Source: a virus
Reading direction: 5' to 3' (one strand)
IMG/VR virus record: IMGVR_UViG_3300025543_000062
Span: 1 to 42,421 of that record
DNA length: 42,421 bases
Part shown: positions 1 to 7,681 of the stretch, in pieces
How positions within the stretch are numbered: the first letter of the stretch is position 1
Layout of the letters: every line of letters starts with the position of its first letter
Notes under the pieces: generated by a model
Told to the model about the DNA's origin: nothing
The model's database searches: none
The model's input: the letters and a program-made list of their open reading frames with translations, nothing else
Made by a program: the position numbers and the translations under genes

Positions 1-1553
1 ACTTTGAGAATCAGATTATCAGTGAGCAAATGCGACATGATTCCAAGGTGACCCTTGGTAAAGTATTTGATGTCGAGGATTCTCAGAAGAAGCCAAAGAT
101 TGAAGAGTCAACCAATCCCAAATCCGAGATTTTTGAGGAGGGATTTAGGTATCTGTATTTCGATAAGAATGGTATCAATGCTCGAATTGGAGGACCGTCA
201 GAAATTAAATTAATTCAGAATGATAGGCAGTTGCATTCTTGGTATGTTTACGATGAGTCATGGGGTGATACTCGATTTATTGATGTCCTACCATGGAATA
301 AAACTGACAAATATAACACACCCAATAGCAGATCGCTTTACAATGGTATTATCAACAGTATGGTGAGAACACTACACTACACATCTTTGAGAGAAGTCCA
401 TGATTTGCTAGACCTTCATTTTGATAATGGGTTCATCAATGCCGATTTGCGTGATGATATCAAATCTAATTACTCTGTCATATTCGATGAGTCGATTAAC
501 GAATCCAAGAAGATCAAATCTGATCATCATAGTTCTCCAATTCTAGGTCGCATTCAAAGAAGTGAGGCTAAGGGCATTTTGAAGACTGAAGGTGGCTGGC
601 GTGGGATATACAAGGGCGGTCAAATTTATATAGCTCGTGCCTTTGACTATTACCATGATGACATTGAGGGTAACATATATGAATCTGGTGATTCGGCAGA
701 GTTTGTTCTGGGTTCAACAATTGGCGAGTTGTTCAATGCTAGCTGGTCTGATGAGGATTATCTATATGAGACTGAACAGCATATGGGATACGTTGGATTT
801 AGATCAAAGTGGGGTGTTCCAGAGTCTCTAATCCATGAAGCGGTCGAGGCCCTGACTAGAATATTTGGACCACTGAATCGCATTGTTCCTGATGACGATG
901 AAGAGATTAACGAAGCTACGTCCAATCAGGAGATGCCAGACTATAATCAATTCATTGACATCGATGTTGTTAATGGTAAGGTTCCGAGAATACCAAGGCC
1001 TCCATATGCTGAAGTTTATTACACTAAAAGAGGTGATATCCATAGATCGCTCAAGGACGGTCCTGCTGAAATTGACCAAAGCTCTTATACCGGATTGATT
1101 CATATCAGATGGAAAGAAGGCCATGAGTCTAGGGCCGATGGTGGTCCTCGCTCCATCACGCTTAAGGCCGATGGTGAATTTTTAGGAGCATCATGGACCG
1201 GGGGTGATTACTATCAATCTCGGCTTGACGGACCTGCCGGAATACAAAAAAATGCATACGGGGCTTCTGGCGAATATGACAAGAGATTTGTGTTGCATGG
1301 TGTCGAGTTCCATAAGTCAAACTTGAGGGATTTCGTTTATACCATGGTGTCGATCTATCCTGAGAATGTGTATAAACCAGCACTTGACAGTCTCCGTAAG
1401 AAGCGGTACATTGATCAGGCATTGTACGACGCTGCAATCGATCCAAGATTTACAGCAAGGCGACGTGATCATGCAGTATTTGAGATATCTCAAATGGCCA
1501 AGAATGACGCGGCTGCCAAACGACTGCTAACCACGCTCTTACACGCCAAATAG
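1..1553 (+). CDS. Repeat-containing phage protein, 5' partial
   Basis: The frame is open to the left edge, and the first ATG (30) lacks a convincing Shine-Dalgarno (SD) sequence, so the true start probably lies outside the window. From that ATG the product has 507 residues. Four short repeats share a G-P core followed by I: GGPSEI (54-59), DGPAEI (343-348), GGPRSI (371-376) and DGPAGI (400-405), usually preceded by R and followed 10-25 residues later by an aromatic W-x-x-G element. This looks like a beta-rich MORN-like repeat of a kind seen in phage proteins. The last 80 residues are charged and helical in character. No catalytic motif is visible. The function is unknown; a virion or host-interaction protein is a guess. 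Confidence 0.75.
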   Translation, partial: FENQIISEQMRHDSKVTLGKVFDVEDSQKKPKIEESTNPKSEIFEEGFRYLYFDKNGINARIGGPSEIKLIQNDRQLHSWYVYDESWGDTRFIDVLPWNKTDKYNTPNSRSLYNGIINSMVRTLHYTSLREVHDLLDLHFDNGFINADLRDDIKSNYSVIFDESINESKKIKSDHHSSPILGRIQRSEAKGILKTEGGWRGIYKGGQIYIARAFDYYHDDIEGNIYESGDSAEFVLGSTIGELFNASWSDEDYLYETEQHMGYVGFRSKWGVPESLIHEAVEALTRIFGPLNRIVPDDDEEINEATSNQEMPDYNQFIDIDVVNGKVPRIPRPPYAEVYYTKRGDIHRSLKDGPAEIDQSSYTGLIHIRWKEGHESRADGGPRSITLKADGEFLGASWTGGDYYQSRLDGPAGIQKNAYGASGEYDKRFVLHGVEFHKSNLRDFVYTMVSIYPENVYKPALDSLRKKRYIDQALYDAAIDPRFTARRRDHAVFEISQMAKNDAAAKRLLTTLLHAK

Positions 1554-1556
1554 CAT

Positions 1557-1585
1557 TTGACAAACCCAATATGATGTGGTAGGAT
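1557..1585 (+). promoter_or_regulatory. Sigma-70-like promoter, ATG at predicted +1
   Basis: TTGACA (1557-1562), a 17-bp spacer and TAGGAT (1580-1585). The next gene's ATG begins 7 nt after the -10 box, so transcripts from this promoter would be leaderless or nearly so. AGGA inside the -10 box could serve as SD only on longer read-through transcripts. Confidence 0.6.
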
Positions 1586-1591
1586 ACTATT

Positions 1592-1822
1592 ATGAAAAAT
1601 TGGTTGCTTGAACTTTTCGATCTACATAAAGATCAAAGCGGGAATGTGATCTATCGAGATCATGTGATCGTGAAGGTCATCAAGGCATATGATACATTTG
1701 ATGATGATATTGACATTTGGTGCTTTGCGGACATGAATCATCCCATTGCTCATTTCGGATATGCATACAGCATGAAAGATGCAAAGTCCAAAATCAGAAA
1801 GTTGATTAGCGAAGATAAGTAA
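1592..1822 (+). CDS. Small hypothetical protein (76 aa)
   Basis: The protein is acidic and basic in patches (MKNWLLELFDLHKDQSGN at the start) with several aromatic residues and a lysine-rich helical C-terminus. It resembles the small accessory proteins common in early phage regions. I recognise no family. Its promoter overlaps its start codon region. It precedes the NAD module but has no evident link to it. Confidence 0.6.
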   Translation: MKNWLLELFDLHKDQSGNVIYRDHVIVKVIKAYDTFDDDIDIWCFADMNHPIAHFGYAYSMKDAKSKIRKLISEDK

Positions 1823-1825
1823 TAC

Positions 1826-1864
1826 GCCAGTAAGGCACAACCCTAACTTAGATGGAGTTCTAAG
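1826..1864 (+). repeat. 39-nt NAD-gene leader element, copy 1
   Basis: Identical over 39 nt to 3346-3384. It contains GCC-AGTAA-GGC, a small potential hairpin, a pyrimidine-rich linker, and then CTTAGA-TGGAGT-TCTAAG, a 6-bp hairpin whose loop carries the GGAG ribosome binding site (1854-1857) of the gene at 1867. In this copy the flanking A and T extend the stem to 7 bp. An alternative AACT/AGTT pairing overlaps the same region, so two mutually exclusive folds can be drawn. Confidence 0.85.
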
Positions 1865-1866
1865 TC

Positions 1867-2928
1867 ATGACTACTCATAAGAATTACCCTAACGACTATG
1901 CTGTTTATATTGGGCGGTTTCAGCCAGTACATAAAGGCCATGTTAATATTGTCAAGTACGCCCTGATGCATGCAGAGCATGTCATTATTGGGATTGGTTC
2001 GGCCAATTCGAGTCGGCGTCCCAAAAATCCCTTTACATATCGCGAACGAGAAGAAATGTGGCGGCGTCAGTTCGCCCTTGCAGGCATTGATGAATCTCGG
2101 GTGTCGATGACCCCTATCAATGACTCACTCTATTCGGATACTGAATGGGTATCACATGTACGTCATAAAATCGGTCAAGCCATATGGATCGATCAGGTCA
2201 GTGGTCCGGACGATGGTGATGAACCAGTCGTTGCAATGACCGGATACAACAAGGACGACTCGTCATACTATCTCAAATATTTTCCTGAATGGTCAGGCTG
2301 CTATGCTCGGAATGTTAGCGTAATGCACGCTTCTGATATCCGTGAAGCCTACTATGATAAATGGGCAAATAATGCAAAGCTCGATCAAGCATATATTGAC
2401 TCGATGATCGATCCGAGTATTTTGACACCAGACAACGAGAAGGTCTTGATCGATCTTGCCGGTGAGTGGGATTTCAACGAAAAGTATGATCCTTCAAAGT
2501 TCCCTATCATTGTATCTACGGTCGATACGGTCGTGACGATGAATGGCCATGTTCTGGTGGTCAAGCGTAAGCACAAGCCCGGTCAGGGATTGAATGCTCT
2601 TCCGGGTGGTCACATCGAAGGTGATGAGACATTGGAGCGAGCTGCACTGCGAGAACTTCGGGAAGAGACGAAAATTGACTTGTCTGATCGAATTCTCCGT
2701 GCTAATATCAGAACCAAGGAGATTTTTGATCATCCTAAGCGTTCAGATCGAGGGCGAGTTATCACTACAGCCTTCCACATCAATCTGTCTGCCGAAGATA
2801 GCCTGCCTAGAGTGAAAGGTTCTGATGATGCCGCCTTGGCATTCTGGATGCCGCTCTCTGATATCAAGGAGGATGAATTCTTTGAAGATCATGGGCATAT
2901 CATTAACAAGTTAACCGCAGGTATGTGA
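1867..2928 (+). CDS. nadM: Bifunctional NMN adenylyltransferase / Nudix hydrolase
   Basis: The N-terminal half is a nucleotidyltransferase of the NadM type. GRFQPVHKGH (near residue 17) is the signature ATP-binding loop and the later ASDIREAYYD matches the ISSTxxR-like motif. The C-terminal third carries a Nudix box, GGHIEGDETLERAALRELRE followed by ET, which matches Gx5Ex7REUxEE. The 353-residue length is normal for fused NadM-Nudix proteins such as cyanobacterial slr0787 and the phage KVP40 protein. It joins NMN and ATP to make NAD+; the Nudix half probably hydrolyses ADP-ribose or a related dinucleotide. The nadV gene lies one gene downstream behind the same leader element, so the two probably act in one pathway and are co-regulated. 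Confidence 0.93.
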   Translation: MTTHKNYPNDYAVYIGRFQPVHKGHVNIVKYALMHAEHVIIGIGSANSSRRPKNPFTYREREEMWRRQFALAGIDESRVSMTPINDSLYSDTEWVSHVRHKIGQAIWIDQVSGPDDGDEPVVAMTGYNKDDSSYYLKYFPEWSGCYARNVSVMHASDIREAYYDKWANNAKLDQAYIDSMIDPSILTPDNEKVLIDLAGEWDFNEKYDPSKFPIIVSTVDTVVTMNGHVLVVKRKHKPGQGLNALPGGHIEGDETLERAALRELREETKIDLSDRILRANIRTKEIFDHPKRSDRGRVITTAFHINLSAEDSLPRVKGSDDAALAFWMPLSDIKEDEFFEDHGHIINKLTAGM

Positions 2929-2929
2929 T

Positions 2930-3346
2930 ATGAATATCAATCAAATCGCTTCGTATCTGTTCGTTACGGAGTATGTAGATACAAACTTCGGACAAGACCC
3001 TGATTGGGATGGTAGCTGGGACACTTATGACCCAGACTATGATGTTGGATATCCTGACACTCAATCAGTATTGGATCGTGCTGGTCATTTCGTAAGTGCG
3101 ATGCGAAAGGTTATGCCTAGATTGGAATCGGGCATGACACAGGAAGAGCTTCAGAAGGAATTTTATGACGTGGGAAATGAGTTCTACGGCAATAGCAACC
3201 TTCGGCAGTTTTTCAAGGATATATATTTAGTTCTCACAGGCAGTCCAAACGGCGCTCGTATTGGTAAGCTTGTTGAGATTTGGGGCACTGATGAGTTCAT
3301 CGAACGAATGTTGTTTCGTATGGCCGCTCCTCATGTCCCACTTTAG
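2930..3346 (+). CDS. Hypothetical acidic protein between nadM and nadV
   Basis: 138 residues, starting 1 nt after the nadM stop, so it is probably translated with nadM. Residues 20-45 are rich in D, W and Y (repeated DPDW/DPDY-like pieces), and the C-terminal half is predicted helical. No catalytic motif is recognised. Its last base overlaps the first base of the second 39-nt element. Its place inside the NAD module suggests a role linked to NAD metabolism or defence evasion, but that is inference from position only. Confidence 0.65.
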   Translation: MNINQIASYLFVTEYVDTNFGQDPDWDGSWDTYDPDYDVGYPDTQSVLDRAGHFVSAMRKVMPRLESGMTQEELQKEFYDVGNEFYGNSNLRQFFKDIYLVLTGSPNGARIGKLVEIWGTDEFIERMLFRMAAPHVPL

Positions 3347-3384
3347 CCAGTAAGGCACAACCCTAACTTAGATGGAGTTCTAAG
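3346..3384 (+). repeat. 39-nt NAD-gene leader element, copy 2
   Basis: Exact second copy of 1826-1864, ending directly at the nadV ATG (3385). The GGAG (3374-3377) sits in the loop of the CTTAGA/TCTAAG hairpin, 7 nt before the ATG. The two copies differ only in the 2 nt that separate copy 1 from its ATG. Exact conservation of a noncoding stretch in front of two functionally paired genes points to a shared control element. Confidence 0.85.
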
Positions 3385-4791
3385 ATGTATAAACGTAATC
3401 TAATTCTCTCGACTGACTCGTATAAGCACAGCCATTTTGAACAATATCCTGACGGAGCCGAATACGTTAGCTCGTATATCGAAGCCCGAGGATGTGATGT
3501 TGACGGATGGGAAGACACTGTTCTTATGGGTGTGCAGGGATATATCAAGGAATATCTCCTTGATCCTGTGACCATGGATGATGTCGAGGAAGCCGCAGTT
3601 ATCTGTGCCGCCCATGGAGTTCCCTTCAATCGTGAGGGCTGGGAATATATCGTCACTGAACATGATGGCATGCTTCCTCTTGTCATCGAAGCCCTTCCTG
3701 AAGGGTCTGTGGTCAATCTCCACACATGTCTGGTCCAAGTCCAGAATACCGACCCTAAGGTTCCTTGGCTGACATCCTTTATCGAGACTGGTCTGCTTCG
3801 GGCTATTTGGTATCCGACCACGGTTGCCACCCAGTCCCGAGAAATCAAAAAGATCATCAAGAAATATATGATGGAAACTGCCGGTCACATTGAAGGCATT
3901 GATTTCAAGCTTCACGACTTCGGTTCTCGGGGTGTTTCCAGTGGTGAGTCTGCTGCAATTGGTGGCATGGCCCACATGGTAAACTTCATGGGGTCCGACA
4001 CCATGGATGCACTGGTATATGCTCGACGCTATTATCATGCTGATATGGTAGGCTTCTCGATCCCGGCCACTGAACACTCAACGGTTACCAGTTGGGGCAA
4101 GGACGGCGAAACTGAAATGTATCGTCGAGTGCTTGACAATGCTATCAAATCTCCTAGTCCTCTGACCGCATGTGTCTCTGACTCGTATAACATCTATAAT
4201 GCATGCCAGAACATCTGGGGCGGAACTCTCAAGCATGACGTTGAGGCCCTTGAAGATCATGGGAAGGTATTGGTTGTTCGACCAGACTCCGGTGATCCTC
4301 GTACAGTGCCTGTGAAATGTATTGAGATTTTGTCTGAACAGTTCGGATACACTGTCAATGAGCTTGGATATAAAGTCCTCCCTCCATACATTCGGGTAAT
4401 CCAAGGTGATGGTATCAATCATGAGTCGATTGGTGACATTCTTGAAAACCTGAAACAGGCTGGGTTCTCTGCCGAGAATATTGCTTTCGGTATGGGTGGT
4501 GCTTTGCTTCAGGGTATCAATCGAGATACCTTCAAGTTCGCTATGAAGGCTTCGGCCATTCGAGTTAATGGCGAATGGAGAGATGTGTTCAAAGACCCAA
4601 TCGAAGGCGGCAAATCGTCTAAGAGTGGTCGTCTCATGACAACTCGCAATCCGGACAACACATTCACCACATATCGGATGGATAGTGTCGCAGTTGATTG
4701 TACCAATAATGCCATGAATATGGTCTATCGAAATGGAGTATTTCGACAAGACGATCATTTCGATAATATCCGAGAACGTGCCAAGCTGTAA
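3385..4791 (+). CDS. nadV: Nicotinamide phosphoribosyltransferase
   Basis: 468 residues, near full length for the NAMPT/NadV family. Family motifs are present in order: HDFGSRGVSSGE (phosphate and ring binding), GSDTMDA, SIPATEHSTVTSWG with the catalytic His region, VVRPDSGDP for PRPP binding, IQGDGI and FGMGGALLQGINRDT. The enzyme condenses nicotinamide with PRPP to give NMN in the cytoplasm, which the product of nadM then converts to NAD+. It starts directly at the end of the second 39-nt element. The pair matches the phage NAD+ reconstitution route described as NARP2 and the KVP40 nadV/natV pair. Confidence 0.96.
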   Translation: MYKRNLILSTDSYKHSHFEQYPDGAEYVSSYIEARGCDVDGWEDTVLMGVQGYIKEYLLDPVTMDDVEEAAVICAAHGVPFNREGWEYIVTEHDGMLPLVIEALPEGSVVNLHTCLVQVQNTDPKVPWLTSFIETGLLRAIWYPTTVATQSREIKKIIKKYMMETAGHIEGIDFKLHDFGSRGVSSGESAAIGGMAHMVNFMGSDTMDALVYARRYYHADMVGFSIPATEHSTVTSWGKDGETEMYRRVLDNAIKSPSPLTACVSDSYNIYNACQNIWGGTLKHDVEALEDHGKVLVVRPDSGDPRTVPVKCIEILSEQFGYTVNELGYKVLPPYIRVIQGDGINHESIGDILENLKQAGFSAENIAFGMGGALLQGINRDTFKFAMKASAIRVNGEWRDVFKDPIEGGKSSKSGRLMTTRNPDNTFTTYRMDSVAVDCTNNAMNMVYRNGVFRQDDHFDNIRERAKL

Positions 4792-4799
4792 TTTTTAGC

Positions 4800-4828
4800 T
4801 TGACCTCCATCGCCCCATGGTCTATACC
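4800..4828 (+). promoter_or_regulatory. Sigma-70-like promoter
   Basis: TTGACC (4800-4805), 17-bp spacer, TATACC (4823-4828). It lies between nadV and the gene at 4857 and gives a leader of about 22 nt that contains ATGGAGAG as SD. Confidence 0.65.
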
Positions 4829-4856
4829 TTGATCATCGGAGCGATGGAGAGTTCTT

Positions 4857-5618
4857 ATGTCTAACCCACACATCACACTTTATATCGGCACTGGCATGAA
4901 GAATGGCTACTATACGCTTCGTCGTTGTATCCAAACTGATCGCAGATATACTGATAACTATGTGAAGAACCTTTCTACTGATCGTGACAAGGCTGTGGCC
5001 AAAGCATTGGAGTATTCCAACAGCGTTTATAAGGACCATCCTCAAGTCACTTGCATGACCGATGTGGACTTTGAATTATCCCCGCATGGCACCGCTATTA
5101 CCCATCCCGCAGACATCGAGCGCCTTCGTATGATTGATGCTGGTGTGATGCCTTTCGGTAAACATATTGGTACTGCGTTCACTGATCTTGAAGATGGATA
5201 TGTTCTGTGGTGGGCAGATCGCGAAGCTGAACTGACGGTTGGTGACCCTAAAAATATTGCTATCGCAGTATGTCATCGCTGTAAGGATGAATGTGTAGAT
5301 CGTGGCCTCTTCCTTGCCAGAGAATTGAAAGTTATTGCCGCAGAAATTAATCGAGCGAAATCTCGACATGTTGGCACTATCGGTGAGAGGAATTCGTATA
5401 ATGTGACAATCACCGCATCGAACCGTTATGAAGGCACGTATGGTTCATATTATATCACGGCTATGATTGACTCTGATTATAATTTGTACGTGTATCGTGG
5501 TTCGTCCAATTTAGGCCCAAAGGGTATTGATATTTCCATTCGAGCTACCATCAAGGAACACACTGAATACAAGGGTGCCTTGCAAACTCGGTTGCTTCGG
5601 CCAATGAGATTAGGATAG
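4857..5618 (+). CDS. DUF3820-like / phage accessory protein
   Basis: 253 residues with two visible parts. Near residues 98-115 the segment MPFGKHIGTAF...DGYVLWW matches the FGKHxG...YxxW pattern of DUF3820, a domain often found beside nucleases and helicases. The C-terminal part (about 180-250) is beta-rich and ends with KGIDISIRATIKEH followed by EYKGALQT, a pattern I associate with a recurrent phage domain. Enzymatic activity is not evident. It has its own promoter. The DUF3820 assignment rests on motif resemblance only. Confidence 0.65.
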   Translation: MSNPHITLYIGTGMKNGYYTLRRCIQTDRRYTDNYVKNLSTDRDKAVAKALEYSNSVYKDHPQVTCMTDVDFELSPHGTAITHPADIERLRMIDAGVMPFGKHIGTAFTDLEDGYVLWWADREAELTVGDPKNIAIAVCHRCKDECVDRGLFLARELKVIAAEINRAKSRHVGTIGERNSYNVTITASNRYEGTYGSYYITAMIDSDYNLYVYRGSSNLGPKGIDISIRATIKEHTEYKGALQTRLLRPMRLG

Positions 5619-5627
5619 GAATTTATT

Positions 5628-5795
5628 ATGGATGCCGAACTTCGAAGTATTCTTGAAGATTTGATTGCCAGTGATGGGCCATGTGATCATTGGGATCATC
5701 ACGGGTATTGTCAAACACATTGGCTTGATGAGAAAGATAATTGCCCGATAGCACGAGCTATCGCATACCTTGAAAACCATAAGGAGGAAGTGTGA
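5628..5795 (+). CDS. Small Cys/His-rich putative zinc-binding protein (55 aa)
   Basis: The ATG at 5628 follows TAGGATAGGA, a reasonable SD. The 55-residue product carries closely spaced potential metal ligands: CDHWDHHGYCQTH (19-31) and later CPIARA, giving a C-H-H-C-H-C pattern. The stop overlaps the start of the next gene, with AAGGAGG just upstream serving that next gene. Similar tiny Cys/His proteins occur in T4-like phages; the role is unknown. Metal binding is inferred from spacing only. Confidence 0.7.
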   Translation: MDAELRSILEDLIASDGPCDHWDHHGYCQTHWLDEKDNCPIARAIAYLENHKEEV

Positions 5796-6136
5796 TGAGA
5801 TTTATATTACCAGCATTGGTAATTATTGCATGCGTATTAGCATGGGTCGCTATTTTTATAGGATTGGTGAACCACTCCCACGTATCTCAGCCGGTCGAAC
5901 GAGATTATGTCATGACTCTATGGCGTATCGATGGTGAAGGTGTAGTTTCTCGCTGGGAGCTATTGTCAACAGAGAGTGTTTGTGCTACAATGTCCCAGAT
6001 GTTCGATAATGTGTGGGATGCCACTGCCGAGTCTGTCAGTGAAGGCCCTTGGACTACAGTCACTACATGTCGGCCATATGACGGGGAAACAGCATTGATC
6101 AATTTCGAAGCTCCTCGTTTATTCGATACACAATAG
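5795..6136 (+). CDS. Single-pass membrane protein, hypothetical
   Basis: I chose the ATG at 5795 over the GTG at 5792 because AAGGAGG (5781-5787) is then 7 nt away. Residues 3-25 form one hydrophobic helix (FILPALVIIACVLAWVAIFI), followed by about 85 polar residues that would face the periplasm or act as a cytoplasmic tail. There are two cysteines in the soluble part. It is translationally coupled to the 55-aa gene before it and followed by another membrane protein and the SPFH lipoprotein, suggesting an envelope-related cluster. Confidence 0.7.
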   Translation: MRFILPALVIIACVLAWVAIFIGLVNHSHVSQPVERDYVMTLWRIDGEGVVSRWELLSTESVCATMSQMFDNVWDATAESVSEGPWTTVTTCRPYDGETALINFEAPRLFDTQ

Positions 6137-6147
6137 GAGTAGTATAA

Positions 6148-6366
6148 ATGAAATATCTTCCGTGGCTGTATTTATCAGTCCTTGCCATGCTTGATGTATT
6201 GCTCTTCAACGGACTCTTAGGATTCCTGTTGAATACAAACTCAAGTCTACTAGTTGCTCTGTCAATTCCGGCAGTTGCAGCCACCGTCATTGGTAATATT
6301 ATTGCCATTGGCCATGTCTCTAACCTTCTCAAGATAGAAAGTATTCGCAATGAAAATGTTGATTAA
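6148..6366 (+). CDS. Small membrane protein with two helices
   Basis: 72 residues, preceded by AATAGGAGTAG. Two hydrophobic stretches (about residues 5-28 and 33-55) predict a hairpin membrane protein. It overlaps the start of the SPFH gene by 17 nt, so the two are likely translated together and the small protein may be a membrane partner of the SPFH protein. No family is recognised. Confidence 0.7.
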   Translation: MKYLPWLYLSVLAMLDVLLFNGLLGFLLNTNSSLLVALSIPAVAATVIGNIIAIGHVSNLLKIESIRNENVD

Positions 6367-7264
6367 AGCCGCTTTGCTCGGTATTGTAGGACTCGCCCTG
6401 ACCGGGTGTGGTCAAGTTCAGGCCGGTTATGTCGGCGTCAAAGTCCATAACCTTGGATCAGACTCCGGTGTTGTTGCCGAAGAAATTGGTGTCGGATATG
6501 AATGGCTCGGTATGGGTACTGATATGTATCTGTTCCCGACATTTGAACAGAATTATGTCTGGACCGCTGACCGTCAAGAAGGTTCGCCTAACAACGAATC
6601 ATTCAGCTTCCAAGACTCGGATGGTCTTGATATCAATGCCGACATTGGCATCTCATATCAAATCACTCCTGATCGAGCTTCTGACCTTTTCGAAACCTAT
6701 CGATTGGGTATCGAGGAAATTACGGATCAGCGAATTCGAAACATCGTCCGGGATGCCCTTAATAACGCTGCCTCCAATGTGAACGCTGCATATATCTATG
6801 GGTCTGGTCGAGTTGAGATTATGGATACGGTCGAAGCCGCTGTTCGAGATCGACTTGCACCTCAGGGTATTGTCGTTAATGACATCTATTGGATTGGATC
6901 ACTTCGACTTCCTCCACAGGTTCAGCGAGCTATCGAAATGAAGGTAGAAGCTGATCAGGAAGCTGCTCAACGAGAAAATCAGATTGCTACTGCCGAGGCT
7001 CAAGCTCAAATTGAGATTGCCGAAGCTAATGGTCGAGCGCAATCTGTATTGCTTGTTGCTCGGGCAGATGCCGAAGCTCGGGTATTGAGTGCCACTGCCG
7101 AAGCCGAAGCTCTTCGAATTCAGGGAGCGGCCATTGATGAGAATCCAGATATCCTGATGCTGAATGCAATCGAGAAATGGGATGGTGCGTTGTCTCAGTA
7201 CAATTCCAGTGGTGAAGGTGGTGGACTGCCATTCTTCATGCACATGACCAGAGAGTCTAACTAA
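6350..7264 (+). CDS. SPFH/Band-7 (prohibitin-like) lipoprotein
   Basis: 304 residues. A signal peptide with lipobox LTGC (Cys about residue 20) predicts a lipid-anchored protein outside the inner membrane. The following region (ADIGISYQITPDRA, then EEITDQRIRNIVRDAL) matches SPFH domains. Residues about 205-265 are an Ala/Glu-rich coiled coil (EADQEAAQRENQIATAEAQA) of the stomatin/prohibitin/HflK-HflC type that oligomerises into rings. Bacterial relatives scaffold proteases and lipid domains. A lipidated form is unusual because most SPFH proteins have an N-terminal transmembrane helix. A strong terminator follows. Family assignment is firm; role in infection is open. Confidence 0.9.
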   Translation: MKMLIKAALLGIVGLALTGCGQVQAGYVGVKVHNLGSDSGVVAEEIGVGYEWLGMGTDMYLFPTFEQNYVWTADRQEGSPNNESFSFQDSDGLDINADIGISYQITPDRASDLFETYRLGIEEITDQRIRNIVRDALNNAASNVNAAYIYGSGRVEIMDTVEAAVRDRLAPQGIVVNDIYWIGSLRLPPQVQRAIEMKVEADQEAAQRENQIATAEAQAQIEIAEANGRAQSVLLVARADAEARVLSATAEAEALRIQGAAIDENPDILMLNAIEKWDGALSQYNSSGEGGGLPFFMHMTRESN

Positions 7265-7273
7265 ACCATAAGG

Positions 7274-7301
7274 GATGGGGGCTTCGGCCCCCATCATTTT
7301 T
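7274..7301 (+). terminator. Rho-independent terminator with UUCG tetraloop
   Basis: GATGGGGGC (7274-7282), loop TTCG, GCCCCCATC (7287-7295), then ATTTTT. The 9-bp GC-rich stem with a c(UUCG)g loop and T-run is a textbook terminator closing the SPFH unit. The downstream gene's SD (AAGGAA) begins just after it. Confidence 0.95.
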
Positions 7302-7317
7302 CATAAGGAATGCCCCC

Positions 7318-7623
7318 ATGAAGATCATTATCTTTCTTGCAGCAATCACAGTGGCTCTATTTCTAATAGGATGTAGCGCTGCTCCGACCTCTGATCGATA
7401 CGAGCGTGAGTCGGAAGTAAGCCCCAGTGCATGTACCTTCGAAGTTGGCGATTTGGTTCAAATCAGAGGAACCAATCGATACGGCATTGTCCTGTACAGT
7501 TCTCGATATTTTCCCGAGATACGGGGATGTGGTTCCAAAGTTTTGGTGATGCGACCCAACAAGGATACTGTTATTGTATTGTCCCACAGTATTTTAATCC
7601 CTGCCACTGGTCCCATTGGTTGA
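7318..7623 (+). CDS. Small lipoprotein, hypothetical
   Basis: 101 residues with a signal peptide and lipobox LIGC (Cys about residue 19), so the mature protein is probably a lipoprotein. The rest is beta-rich: FEVGDLVQIRGTNRYGIVLY resembles an SH3-like fold with a GD-[LV]-x-x-x-x-G core. Two cysteines (SACTF and GCGSK) could form a disulfide in the periplasm. It lies just after the terminator, so some transcription must read through or start nearby. The function is unknown. Confidence 0.7.
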   Translation: MKIIIFLAAITVALFLIGCSAAPTSDRYERESEVSPSACTFEVGDLVQIRGTNRYGIVLYSSRYFPEIRGCGSKVLVMRPNKDTVIVLSHSILIPATGPIG

Positions 7624-7647
7624 CAATACCAAACCATCTGGTATATT
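7620..7647 (+). promoter_or_regulatory. Sigma-70-like promoter
   Basis: TTGACA (7620-7625), 16-bp spacer, TATATT (7642-7647). It drives the gene at 7682 and the tightly coupled genes after it. Confidence 0.75.
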
Positions 7648-7681
7648 CGTCATAAGATTTAGTTATCTGATGGAGAATATT

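Noticed and set aside
3400-4758. Two long minus-strand frames (225 and 226 codons) antisense to nadV
   Set aside because: They mirror the codon bias of nadV, have no SD or family motif, and the + strand gene is certain.
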